Origin: Simkania negevensis
GTDB lineage: Bacteria; Chlamydiota; Chlamydiia; Chlamydiales; JAFITR01
Direction: 5' to 3'
NCBI GenBank assembly: GCA_017116025.1
Contig: JAFITR010000001.1
Span: 1-35,401, forward strand
Length of the DNA stretch: 35,401 nt
Both the position numbers and the translations under genes were made by a program. Shown here in pieces: positions 16,381 through 24,058 of the stretch (positions are counted from its first letter, which is position 1; each line of letters begins with the position of its first letter). The notes beneath the pieces were generated by a model that saw only the letters and a list, made by a program, of their open reading frames with translations, made no database searches and was not told where the DNA came from.

Positions 16381-16690
16381 GGGACAGCAGGGAGAGAAAA
16401 GGGACAGCAGGGACAGCAAAGACAACAGGGACAACAAAGAATGACTACCCATTTTCAGGCCGAAGGCCTGGGATGTAATAGCCCAGGGCAACGCCCTGGG
16501 TATACCAACCCAAGAAATGCAGCCTGAAAGGCTGCAATATTCGGCCTGGTTTCAAAACTGCCAAACTCGAGCGTTGATTCTCAACGAGCAACATTGAAGA
16601 CCGAAACGACAAAACCGACAAAAACGGACAGTGCTTCTGTTGTCCCTGCTCTCCTTGTCGTCTCTGTTGTCCCTTTCTGTTTCTGCTGTC
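16381..16690. repeat. Nested inverted repeat 6 (GGGACARCA period-9 arms enclosing a REP element)
   Basis: The left arm (16381-16440) is a run of 9-nt units such as GGGACAGCA, GGGACAGCA, AAGACAACA and GGGACAACA. The right arm (16634-16690), read on the minus strand, is GGGACAACA, GAGACGACA, AGGAGAGCA, GGGACAACA. The arms are complementary in type but not base for base. Between them sits a complete REP-like element, and at 16596-16632 another period-9 run of the GACAAAANC type. Confidence 0.8.
16456..16572. repeat. Complete REP-like element with three mini-hairpins
   Basis: Three perfect stem-loops follow each other. They are CAGGCC-GAA-GGCCTG (16456-16470), CCCAGGGC-AAC-GCCCTGGG (16482-16500) and GCAGCCT-GAA-AGGCTGC (16519-16535). 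A tail TTCAAAACTGCCAAACTCGAGCG ends at 16572 and is shared with 26140-26160 and, in part, both window ends. Partial copies lie at 16281-16320, 20815-20850, 25879-25965 and 26101-26170. Confidence 0.9.
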
Positions 16691-16770
16691 TGCAGCTTCA
16701 GGATGTGACAAAAAAGGGTCAACTTCTCTACAATGCTTTCTTGAAACGGAAATGGTTGAAGGAGACTCCC

Positions 16771-17142
16771 ATGATTAAAGAAAAGACCAACAGGAATGAC
16801 CCTTGTCCTTGTGGGTCTGGTAAAAAATACAAAAAATGCTGCGCTCTTAATCCTTTGAAAAGAAAAATTAAGGTGCTCAAAGCAGGCGTTGAGAAAAGTC
16901 TCGATATTGACCTGTTTGGTAAGACCTATCAAAAACAGATCGCACAAGAAGAATCCTTTCAAATGACAAAACGCGACTTCTCCGCTGGCGGTGTTCAAAA
17001 AACAGCAAAAACAACCCCCTCGTCACCTCTTGCCAAAAATGCTGCTTCTTCACGAGAAGAGCTAGACAAACAGCTACACGCTGCTGATAAAAGAAAAGAA
17101 GAAAAGTTTACGCCTACAACAAAAGATTTCTCAAACGAATAA
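16771..17142 (+). CDS. SEC-C zinc-motif small basic protein
   Basis: The 123-residue protein begins [20 protein letters not shown]. This is a SEC-C zinc-binding motif (C-x-C-x8-C-C, cysteines at about 12-24) like the one at the SecA C-terminus. The rest is lysine-rich and low in complexity, with repeated TKRDFS / TTKDFS segments, and is probably disordered. The SEC-C motif is known to contact ribosomes or SecB in other proteins, so a ribosome- or translocation-related role is possible but not shown. The ATG at 16771 is chosen because GAAGGAG lies 7 nt upstream and it places the motif at the N-terminus. The frame extends upstream into repeat DNA to 16594, which I reject as coding. Confidence 0.8.
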   Translation: MIKEKTNRNDPCPCGSGKKYKKCCALNPLKRKIKVLKAGVEKSLDIDLFGKTYQKQIAQEESFQMTKRDFSAGGVQKTAKTTPSSPLAKNAASSREELDKQLHAADKRKEEKFTPTTKDFSNE

Positions 17143-17210
17143 AACTAGCGGCAGAGACAAACATCTTGTGCTCTAATCTCCCCCTTTGGTATACCATTCC
17201 ATTCTCTTGC

Positions 17211-17283
17211 GCTGGGGTAGCTCAATTGGCAGAGCATCCGACTTGTAATCGGACGGTTGAGGGTTCAACTCCTTTCCCCAGCA
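17211..17283 (+). tRNA. tRNA-Thr(UGU)
   Basis: This is a 73-nt tRNA with acceptor stem GCTGGGG/CCCCAGC and discriminator A. The D-arm contains TAGCTCAATTGGCAGAGC, the anticodon loop is CTTGTAA with anticodon TGT at 17244-17246, and the T-arm contains GGGTTCAACTCCT. A possible promoter is TTGTGC (17166-17171) and TATACC (17190-17195) with 18-bp spacing, which is weak. tRNA-Tyr follows after 14 nt. Confidence 0.97.
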
Positions 17284-17297
17284 TCTTTCCCTTTCTT

Positions 17298-17380
17298 GGG
17301 GGTGTCGCATAGTGGCCAATTGCAACGGACTGTAAATCCGTCGACTTCGGTCTACGCTGGTTCAAATCCAGCCACCCCCA
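17298..17380 (+). tRNA. tRNA-Tyr(GUA)
   Basis: This is an 83-nt class II tRNA with acceptor stem GGGGGTG/CACCCCC and discriminator A. The anticodon is GTA at 17332-17334 in loop CTGTAAA, a long variable arm runs through TCGACTTCGGTCTACG, and the T-arm is GCTGGTTCAAATCCAGC. It is co-linear with tRNA-Thr. In many bacteria this tRNA pair leads to tuf; here it is followed by a toxin-antitoxin module instead. Confidence 0.97.
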
Positions 17381-17530
17381 GACTTCTTGCGCTCGTAATT
17401 GCTCCCGAGGTACTATATGCTTTGCCTAGCTGATTGGCGTTGTTGTATAAAACACCCCATTTTCATGCTCATTATTTGTAATATCCTAAAATTAAGGCGC
17501 TTAGAGCGTTAAGTCTCACTGTTTTTTTGT

Positions 17531-17560
17531 TTGACATCTGTAACATTTTCGTGTTACAAT
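17531..17560 (+). promoter_or_regulatory. Toxin-antitoxin promoter with palindromic operator
   Basis: A consensus TTGACA (17531-17536) and TACAAT (17555-17560) are separated by 18 bp, 31 nt before the toxin ATG. A perfect inverted repeat TGTAACA-TTTTCG-TGTTACA (17539-17545 and 17552-17558) fills the spacer and overlaps the -10 box. This is a typical place for the HTH antitoxin to bind and repress its own operon. Confidence 0.8.
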
Positions 17561-17590
17561 TAAGCTGTAAATTGAGAGGTCCGATCGCAG

Positions 17591-17974
17591 ATGACTCGCG
17601 AATATATTGCTTACGCAGGCCTCAAATTTACCGTGGAGTGGTATTATGACGAGAAAGAAAAGAGTCAGTCCCTGGATTATTTCGAAGGTTTAGACAAAGA
17701 CCTTCAAAGGAAGTTGTTGGCGCTGTTTCAGTTAATGGGAGACTTCGGACAGATCAAAAATAAGGAAAAGTTTAATTTTGAAGGCGACCAAATTTACGCT
17801 TTTAAGCCTTTGCCACATCGCTTTCTCTGCTTTTTCTTTACAGGGAGGAAAATTGTTGTGACGAATGCTTTTATCAAGAAGCGGAAAAAGCTTTCTAGAA
17901 CTGAGAAAGCAAGGGCTCTCAATTTTAAACGAGACTATGAAATTAGAGCTGAGGAAGGTGATTATTATGAATAA
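17591..17974 (+). CDS. higB: HigB/RelE-like (Gp49-type) toxin
   Basis: The 127-residue protein resembles the phage-derived Gp49/HigB branch of RelE-fold toxins, which are ribosome-dependent mRNA interferases. Supporting segments are DLQRKLLALFQLMGDFG, a beta strand pair IYAFKPLPHRFLCFFF-TGRKIVVTNAFIKK, and the basic tail KKRKKLSRTEKARALNFKRDY. The arrangement toxin first, antitoxin second, is the HigBA order. The antitoxin start overlaps this stop by 8 nt. Expression is probably autorepressed through the operator at 17539-17558. The symbol is a best guess within the Gp49-like group. Confidence 0.82.
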   Translation: MTREYIAYAGLKFTVEWYYDEKEKSQSLDYFEGLDKDLQRKLLALFQLMGDFGQIKNKEKFNFEGDQIYAFKPLPHRFLCFFFTGRKIVVTNAFIKKRKKLSRTEKARALNFKRDYEIRAEEGDYYE

Positions 17975-18296
17975 AAAGGTCCTTTCAACCTTTGATCGTT
18001 TCATGAAGAACTCAAAGCAAAAAAAACTCTACAATGAAGAGTACAAAGAGCTTCTTTTGTCTGAGTTGTTTTTGGCTCTGATGGAGGGGGATGATTTTTC
18101 AGTACGCAAATTAGCAAAAGTTGCTGGGATTTCTCCCACGGTCATTCAAGAGGTTAAATCGGGTAAAAAGAAAAACATAACCCTTGAGACATTTCTGAAA
18201 ATTGTTGCTGCTTGTGGTTGGACTGTTGTTGTTGAAAATCCCCGAAAACGGGGAGAGATGAAATTTGTTCTAAACATTGATACAGCCTTGGCATAG
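17967..18296 (+). CDS. higA: HigA-like helix-turn-helix antitoxin
   Basis: The 109-residue protein has an N-terminal helical region followed by an HTH (about 45-80, with FSVRKLAKVAGISPTVIQEV) and a short tail (WTVVVENPRKRGEMKFVLN). It fits the HigA/XRE antitoxins that neutralise HigB-type toxins and repress the operon. The ATG at 17967 lies inside the toxin's last codons and has GAGGAAGG 8 nt upstream. The longer frame from 17865 is coding only for the toxin in another phase. The nearby DNA has no other mobile genes. Confidence 0.85.
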   Translation: MNKKVLSTFDRFMKNSKQKKLYNEEYKELLLSELFLALMEGDDFSVRKLAKVAGISPTVIQEVKSGKKKNITLETFLKIVAACGWTVVVENPRKRGEMKFVLNIDTALA

Positions 18297-18355
18297 CTTA
18301 AGCAGCTTCATTCATCGAAAATTGCTCCCGAAGGATTTGACTGCAAAGCTTGTAT

Positions 18356-20581
18356 CTAATCGATATGTCCAAAATGAGAAGGGGGATAGATCACAGGTTT
18401 TTTCGGCATGACGTCTCTCTGCAGAATCTTGTGATCCCCAAATGGCAGATAACGATGGGCGGCATTGTGAAACGTATTGTAGTGGTATATGACGTCAGGA
18501 TCTTTTGATTTTGGAATAGAAATAGAGCCAATGACAAATTGTTCATCTTTCCATAGACTTCCGTAGCGGCCGTCTTGCTCGAGCCAGTGTGTTAGCATAG
18601 CCGGATAGGTATCATAGATTTGTTGGACCTTTAATTCTTCAGGATATGTATTGACCATTTCTATGGTGAAATCGATAATCACTTTTCTGTGGGACTCCAT
18701 CAACTGAGTGTTATCTCCGTTAAACATCTGAAAGCAATTTTCAAATCCAAGAATCCCTCCCTTTGCCATTGCAAATCCATATTCTTTCAAGAAGCTAACG
18801 GTTCTTTTATCAAAGAGTTCTTGCCTTGAAAGAGGAGTCACATCAAGGTCGCTTTGAACTACGTATTGCGTTTCTTTATTTCTTAACACATGATCGGCAG
18901 TGATTGCTTTGAGCAAATCTATTCGGAAGTAAAGCGCCATCTGTTCGTTAAAAATATTTGCATTTGTTTGGACAATATCAATTGTTCGTATATCTCTGAA
19001 ACAGACGTTATTGTGAGGTGTGCCTTCCAACTCCTGAAAAAGGGCCTCGCGAGATCGTTCAATGGCTCTCTCAGTCGCCATTGCACTATCAAACCAAATG
19101 TTGATGGGGCTCTCCGGGTTTTTTCGTACCCAATCAGCAAGGGGTTTGACAAATGTATCTTGAAAATTATGAGCGCAGAGGAACTCTTGCTCTTCAGCCA
19201 TTTTGCAAGGATTGATCCAAAGGAAATTCACAGAATATTGATTCGCTCTTACGGGAACATCAGGAGTTTCGTAAAGGTAAGGGTTGTTGTGGGTGTAAGC
19301 AGCTTTAAATAACATTTGCTTTTGCTCATCTGATAAGGAAGCAAATGTCTCTATAAAATGCTCATCGGGTTTTATTCTGTTAGCAACTTGCCATAGTAAA
19401 CAGGGAAAGGGTTCAAGCCTTCCTCCTAATCGTTCAAACTCCTCTACGAGTGGTTGAATCTCCCTTGTATGTATTTGCCGTGATAGAAATGTTCCATGTA
19501 GTAGAGATTCTACAATAACCCTTTGCCCAACGGATAAAAAAGCGTCGGGAAAAATTTGTGCCAGTTTCTTTAAATATTTGCGTTTAGTTCCAGGGAGGAA
19601 CTCAGTAGGGAAGAGAACCTCTTCGTTTTTGTTGAATGCAATGTGCATAAAAAAAATTTGGACTGAGTTTGGGTCTATAATCGTGTTTAAATTCAGATCC
19701 ATAATCTTGGATCCCGCTTCTAAGATTGCTAATGCATTTTCAACCGAGAATCTAAATAAGTTTGGAGTTCCTTTTTCATCGGGGGCTAAAGCATTTTCGA
19801 CGACCAGTTTGAGATGGCTCTGGAAATCTTCATGCAATAGAACCTTTTTAAGGTTCTTATTTTTAGGCCCCCCATTTTCGTAGCTTTTTAAAACGATTTC
19901 CAAAATAGGAGTGTCGCAGATGGTCTGGTAATGCCGATAACCCTCGACATTGGTTTTCAAAACAACAAGTTTCCCTTCGACTTCAACAATTTCAAGGTCG
20001 CCATTTCTAACGAAGGAGGGTGGAGATAAAAAGTCGATTTTTTTATCGACACCGATACGGTAACCTGACTTTAATCTTCCTGTATCTTGACAGAAGCTTC
20101 CATTTTCTATCTTGCCATCGGGAAAAATGCGTCTTCCCTGATATTCAGTTCGGTGAACGTTGAAGGAAAATGTTTCTGTTACCCCACTTGGGTATTTTCG
20201 ACGTGTCGTAACCTCATCTAACTCTTCAATCTCGGAAGCTTTAGGCTGCACGTAAATCATATATAAGCGGTTACCGCAAAATTGAAGCCCTTCTGAGGAA
20301 GCCATTTGCTCAAGATATCGGATAAAATTTTCTAGATCGACTCTGGGTTGTGAATAGTCCAACCCTAAAGTCACCGTAGAGTGGGAACTTCTAATTTCTT
20401 CTTGTAGGGTTTGTAATAGCCTCTCGACAGACGCAGCATCCCCTATCCGAATCGTTTCGCAGGAATCGTCAGAAATTCTCATTTCAAAATTAAAATCAAA
20501 TAATGGGTGTTCGATTTCCTGGTTGGAGAAGCCTGAAAAGCTTGCTCTCGGACATCCTTCATTTGAAATAGGAGTGGTCAT
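18356..20581 (-). CDS. Large protein with putative DXD glycosyltransferase domain (possible effector)
   Basis: The 741-residue cytosolic-looking protein has no signal peptide or clear membrane segment. Residues about 450-620 carry the layout of DXD-type glycosyltransferases (GT32/GT44-like). The pieces are NFLWINP (452-458), ADWVRKNPESPINIWFD (482-498), ALYFRIDLLKAI (549-560, like the R-x-D-L-L-R helix) and VVQSDLDVTPL with the acidic DLD at 578-580. Such domains transfer sugars from nucleotide sugars and occur in toxins and type III effectors. The N-terminal half contains one MORN-like stretch (YQGRRIFPDGKIENGSF, 147-163) and otherwise no recognised domain. It is monocistronic, converging on the toxin-antitoxin module, with a long A+T-rich upstream region. 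The glycosyltransferase call is motif-based and an effector role is inference. Confidence 0.6.
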   Translation of the reverse strand: MTTPISNEGCPRASFSGFSNQEIEHPLFDFNFEMRISDDSCETIRIGDAASVERLLQTLQEEIRSSHSTVTLGLDYSQPRVDLENFIRYLEQMASSEGLQFCGNRLYMIYVQPKASEIEELDEVTTRRKYPSGVTETFSFNVHRTEYQGRRIFPDGKIENGSFCQDTGRLKSGYRIGVDKKIDFLSPPSFVRNGDLEIVEVEGKLVVLKTNVEGYRHYQTICDTPILEIVLKSYENGGPKNKNLKKVLLHEDFQSHLKLVVENALAPDEKGTPNLFRFSVENALAILEAGSKIMDLNLNTIIDPNSVQIFFMHIAFNKNEEVLFPTEFLPGTKRKYLKKLAQIFPDAFLSVGQRVIVESLLHGTFLSRQIHTREIQPLVEEFERLGGRLEPFPCLLWQVANRIKPDEHFIETFASLSDEQKQMLFKAAYTHNNPYLYETPDVPVRANQYSVNFLWINPCKMAEEQEFLCAHNFQDTFVKPLADWVRKNPESPINIWFDSAMATERAIERSREALFQELEGTPHNNVCFRDIRTIDIVQTNANIFNEQMALYFRIDLLKAITADHVLRNKETQYVVQSDLDVTPLSRQELFDKRTVSFLKEYGFAMAKGGILGFENCFQMFNGDNTQLMESHRKVIIDFTIEMVNTYPEELKVQQIYDTYPAMLTHWLEQDGRYGSLWKDEQFVIGSISIPKSKDPDVIYHYNTFHNAAHRYLPFGDHKILQRDVMPKKPVIYPPSHFGHID

Positions 20582-20981
20582 TGTTTACACTTTTGTTTAA
20601 AAAATAGCGTTTTAAAGTTTTTATATTATAGCCTTTTTTTGTTTTTAATTTATATAGATTTCATAGAATTTATGTAAAGATAGCTAAGTAAACGTTGCGG
20701 GCACCACTTTACCCTATAACCACTCTGCTCTCTCCGATCTTCTCAAAAATACCGTTTTCATAAGTCGCTGATTACGAGTATCAACAACCGATCGAATCTT
20801 TTTAAGAAAAAGGCTCTGGTTTGAAAGGCTGTAATGTTGATTCAATACTATAGATAGACTAGATGTAATTATTTTTTGATAATAACCGATATATTAATGG
20901 GGTATAGTTGAATTAGACTATTATAACTAATTTGAATTGCTGGGTGTTGTTGTTCTTTGAGGGGGAAGGGAGAAGATCTGT
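20582..20981. other. AT-rich divergent intergenic region with a REP-like fragment
   Basis: The 400-bp gap separates the divergent glycosyltransferase-like gene and the two-partner exoprotein gene, so promoters for both must lie here. The only structured sequence is a partial REP-like unit at 20815-20850 (TTTGAAAGGCTGTAATGTTGATTC). Several AT-rich boxes exist but none pairs convincingly. AT content is clearly higher than in the flanking genes. Confidence 0.55.
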
Positions 20982-23900
20982 ATGGTGATGCCATTTGATA
21001 AGATTGCCTTTGCGAGCAGCTTGTGCAGAAAGATCTTCTTGCTGTTTTTTCTATTATTTTTTAATATTTTTTTATTTTCGCATTTATTTGCCAATCCTGA
21101 GGGAGTGACTCCGATTCGTGGCACGGTGAGTGTCTCTACTCCTTCTTCTTTGCAGATGGTGATTGAGGCGAGTGACAACAGCATCATTCATTATGATCGT
21201 TTTGACATTTCAGCTCAGGAATCGGTGCAGTTTATTCAGCCGGATCTCTCTTCGCGCGTCTTGAACAGGGTTTTTTCTGCTGATCCTTCTCGGATTGATG
21301 GCATGCTATCGGGCAATGGGCAGGTCTATCTTGTCAATCCTTCAGGGATAATTTTTGCCTCTTCGTCTGTTGTGAATGTGGGTAGTTTGCATGCTGCTGC
21401 GGGTTCAATCACTGACGAGGATTTTTTGAATCGAGTCGATCAATTTAGTTCGTTGTCGGGGGTGATTGAAAGCGAGGGTGTAATCCAGGCCAATGCGGTG
21501 CATCTATTGGGCAAGTATGTATCGAGCTCAGGTGTAATTTATGCTCCTTTTGGTGTGGTGACGATCACTGTTGGTGACGACCTCTTTTTGGGTGTAGAAA
21601 ACAGCCAGATATATGCGAAGATTGAGACACAATTAGAGGCTAATGGTGAAGGTTTTGGCGTTTTTTCTGTTGGGGATATCTATGCTTTTGGAATTTATCA
21701 GTCGGGAAAGGTTGAAGCTGCGGAGGTCTTTTTAACAGCGCCTAAGGATTCTGAGGTGATTGTTTCTGGCAAGGTTGATGTATCCAATCTTGAGGGTGTT
21801 GGTGGTGAAATCCGTGTTTTTGGCGAGAAGATCAGTTTAATGAATGCTAAGTTGGATGCTTCCGGCTCTATGGGCGGAGGGGAGATCTATGTTGGCGGCT
21901 ATGCTCATGGTCTTGGTGGTGATGGATTGAATGCGTTGCATACGTATGTCGACGATTCTTCTCTGCTCAGTGCTGATGGCTATGAGATTGGTGATGGGGG
22001 TAGGGTTGTGATTTGGGCCGATGGCTCAACCTATTACCGTGGGCAGATCAATGCAAGGGGAGGGGCTACTTTTGGTGACGGTGGTTTTGCGGAGGTGTCG
22101 GGTAAAGGCAGACTTTATTTTAGAGGTGACGCAGAGCTATCAGCCGCTTTTGGTCGTGGGGGGACGTTGCTTCTTGATCCAACGGATATTACGATTACTG
22201 ATGGCAGCGGTGGAACGGACGATAGTTTAGTGGCTGATGGTTCATTACTAGATTTTGTGGAGGGGCCAGGGAGTTTTACCATTAGTGAGCAGGCTTTGGA
22301 AGCGATTGGAAGTACGACGAATATTGTTCTGGAGGCGACAAACGATATCACAATCAATGACTTGTCAGACAATGAGTTGAACCTCAAGACAGCTGCCGGG
22401 TACACGGTAACTTTTACAGCCGACTCAGATTTTAGTGGTGCGGGTGACGTTCGTTATCTTTCTAGATTTGATGTCATTAAAACAGCTGGGGGAGCCGTCG
22501 TATTGTCGGGTTATCAAGTGGAACGAGGAGGGGTGGATACAGCTGCTGGCTCTCTGAATATAACAGCAATAGATGCGATTGCCGTTCATGATGTAACGAG
22601 TGGAACAACGATGTTTAGTGCTGGAAATGGTGTGACTATTGGAGGGGATTTGTCGACTTCAGGGCCAACGATACTCAATGGTGACTCGATGAATACTGGA
22701 ATAATCACAGCAGACGTCTCTGTGGAAGGAAGTGTCGATACCAATAACAATACATTAGATATGGCCTTCAACAAGTTCTATTTCGATGGAACGAGCGTTA
22801 GTAGTGGAACTGCTTTGATGACGATGACAGCGCCAGCTAACAAAGATTTTAACCTTGGAACAAGCGGTAGTGGGGTTTATGTACCGGGAACAGTTTTACA
22901 GAAGATGACAGCAGGGTCTATGACGTTTTTTACAACGAGCACGGGAGATATCTATGTTGATGGTCTGACAGCGGCAGATACTGCGAACATTAATTTAATT
23001 ACTTTGAGTTCTGCGGATAATGTTCTGACCCAAGGAACATCGTCCGTATTTGCCAATGCTTTAACGATCGTACCAGGAACCGCTTTTTTGGTTAACGAGG
23101 CGGTGAGCACGAACAACAGTGCGTTGAATATCACGAGCTCTGCGATCTCGTTTGGAGCTGCTGGTTCTACCAATAGTGGGACAGCAGTAACAACAATCAC
23201 CTCAGCAAACAATGGAGACCTTACTCTGGGAACAGGGAGCAGTGGCCTTGTTCTTTCCGGTACAGCATTGGAACAGATTAATACGACAGTAGAAGGAGGC
23301 GTTACCTTTGTGACAACAGCTGGTGGAGACCTTTATATCGATGGGCTTACAGCAGCCAATACCACTAACATTGTTGGTAGGACGACGTTGGCTTCGGCAG
23401 ACAAGACTCTATTTCAAGGTACCTCTTCGGTATTTGCGAATGGTTTGACAGTAAGCGGCATGAGTGAAATTGCAACAGCGGGACTTACTGTTAACTCAGG
23501 AGGGCTAACGTTCAATGGTATAGTAGAGGCGAATGGTGTAGGAATTGAAGTCCAAACCATTCACTCTAAAGGCGGATCATTGACGTTTCTGTCAGACGTG
23601 AAAAAGACAACACCAAGGAAATTGATCTTGATCGATCCGTTTAAAATTACCTTTGGTGGTGATGTAACAGCAGACTGTTTTAGGATAGAAAGCCCGGCAA
23701 TTTTTTTCGCTTCAAAGCCGGTGATCCCATCGCGGTTTGCGGATATTGATGCTGCATCCCAATCCGCAGAAGTAGCTGTTGTAACTGCAATCATCCCTGT
23801 GTTGAAGCAGAAAATAATTAATGTTGGAGCGACCTTTTATCCCATTCTGGATGCTCCCCTTTTTACAGGAGAAGATCTCGTTGTTCTTAGGGATACATGG

Positions 23901-24050
23901 CATTGGATAAAGATAAGAGAAGAGTTTGAAGCCTTTCCTAGAGAAAGTGCAATCCTCTACCAAGCGTATGCTGGTTCGGTTGTCTTTATGGAGCTAGCAA
24001 AACCTGATTCAATCTCTCCTACAGAGTTTAAGGAACTATTCAATAAATAA
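20982..24050 (+). CDS. Two-partner secretion exoprotein (filamentous-haemagglutinin type, TpsA)
   Basis: The 1022-residue surface or secreted protein has a long hydrophobic signal (about 15-35, cleavage near LFA-NPEG) followed by a TPS domain. TPS hallmarks are an early beta-helix with IRGTVSVSTPSS, FDISAQESVQF, VLNRVFSADPSRIDGMLSGN, and VYLVNPSGIIFASSS (NPSGIIF at 119-125). The body is beta-rich and rich in Gly, Ser, Thr and Asn. Two copies of a roughly 90-residue unit lie near 605-690 and 729-817, each ending in GTSSVFAN(A/G)LT. The last 60 residues are less repetitive and contain a Trp-rich patch (DTWHWIKIR). It is short for an FhaB-type adhesin. A GGGAG site precedes the ATG at 20982. Its probable transporter is encoded on the opposite strand with the stop codons 8 nt apart. 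Confidence 0.88.
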   Translation: MVMPFDKIAFASSLCRKIFLLFFLLFFNIFLFSHLFANPEGVTPIRGTVSVSTPSSLQMVIEASDNSIIHYDRFDISAQESVQFIQPDLSSRVLNRVFSADPSRIDGMLSGNGQVYLVNPSGIIFASSSVVNVGSLHAAAGSITDEDFLNRVDQFSSLSGVIESEGVIQANAVHLLGKYVSSSGVIYAPFGVVTITVGDDLFLGVENSQIYAKIETQLEANGEGFGVFSVGDIYAFGIYQSGKVEAAEVFLTAPKDSEVIVSGKVDVSNLEGVGGEIRVFGEKISLMNAKLDASGSMGGGEIYVGGYAHGLGGDGLNALHTYVDDSSLLSADGYEIGDGGRVVIWADGSTYYRGQINARGGATFGDGGFAEVSGKGRLYFRGDAELSAAFGRGGTLLLDPTDITITDGSGGTDDSLVADGSLLDFVEGPGSFTISEQALEAIGSTTNIVLEATNDITINDLSDNELNLKTAAGYTVTFTADSDFSGAGDVRYLSRFDVIKTAGGAVVLSGYQVERGGVDTAAGSLNITAIDAIAVHDVTSGTTMFSAGNGVTIGGDLSTSGPTILNGDSMNTGIITADVSVEGSVDTNNNTLDMAFNKFYFDGTSVSSGTALMTMTAPANKDFNLGTSGSGVYVPGTVLQKMTAGSMTFFTTSTGDIYVDGLTAADTANINLITLSSADNVLTQGTSSVFANALTIVPGTAFLVNEAVSTNNSALNITSSAISFGAAGSTNSGTAVTTITSANNGDLTLGTGSSGLVLSGTALEQINTTVEGGVTFVTTAGGDLYIDGLTAANTTNIVGRTTLASADKTLFQGTSSVFANGLTVSGMSEIATAGLTVNSGGLTFNGIVEANGVGIEVQTIHSKGGSLTFLSDVKKTTPRKLILIDPFKITFGGDVTADCFRIESPAIFFASKPVIPSRFADIDAASQSAEVAVVTAIIPVLKQKIINVGATFYPILDAPLFTGEDLVVLRDTWHWIKIREEFEAFPRESAILYQAYAGSVVFMELAKPDSISPTEFKELFNK

Positions 24051-24058
24051 TATTTATT

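Larger units (their letters stand above)
16271..16770. other. 500-bp intergenic repeat cluster
   Basis: No gene is supported before the SEC-C start at 16771. The region holds, in order, a partial REP-like unit (16281-16320), period-9 GGGACARCA repeats (16381-16440), a full REP-like element (16456-16572), a second period-9 run (16596-16632) and the pyrimidine-rich complement of the first run (16634-16690). Frames running through it are translations of repeats. Confidence 0.75.
17397..18331. repeat. 12-bp direct repeats flanking the toxin-antitoxin module
   Basis: AATTGCTCCCGA occurs at 17397-17408, just after tRNA-Tyr, and again at 18320-18331, just after the antitoxin gene. The pair brackets the module exactly. 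This could be the footprint of an insertion or recombination event, but a chance match cannot be excluded. Confidence 0.45.

Noticed and set aside
16381..16690. Possible CRISPR array in the GGGACARCA repeats
   Set aside because: Units are 9 nt with no spacers of constant length and no cas genes nearby; they are tandem repeats forming hairpin arms.
16552..17142. Upstream extension of the SEC-C frame (to 16594) and opposing minus-strand frame
   Set aside because: Both run through REP and period-9 repeats. The start at 16771 has a proper ribosome site and puts the zinc motif at the N-terminus.
17211..18331. tRNA-Tyr 3' end as a phage or island attachment site
   Set aside because: The tRNA 3' end is not duplicated downstream and there is no integrase in the window; only the unrelated 12-bp repeat pair remains.
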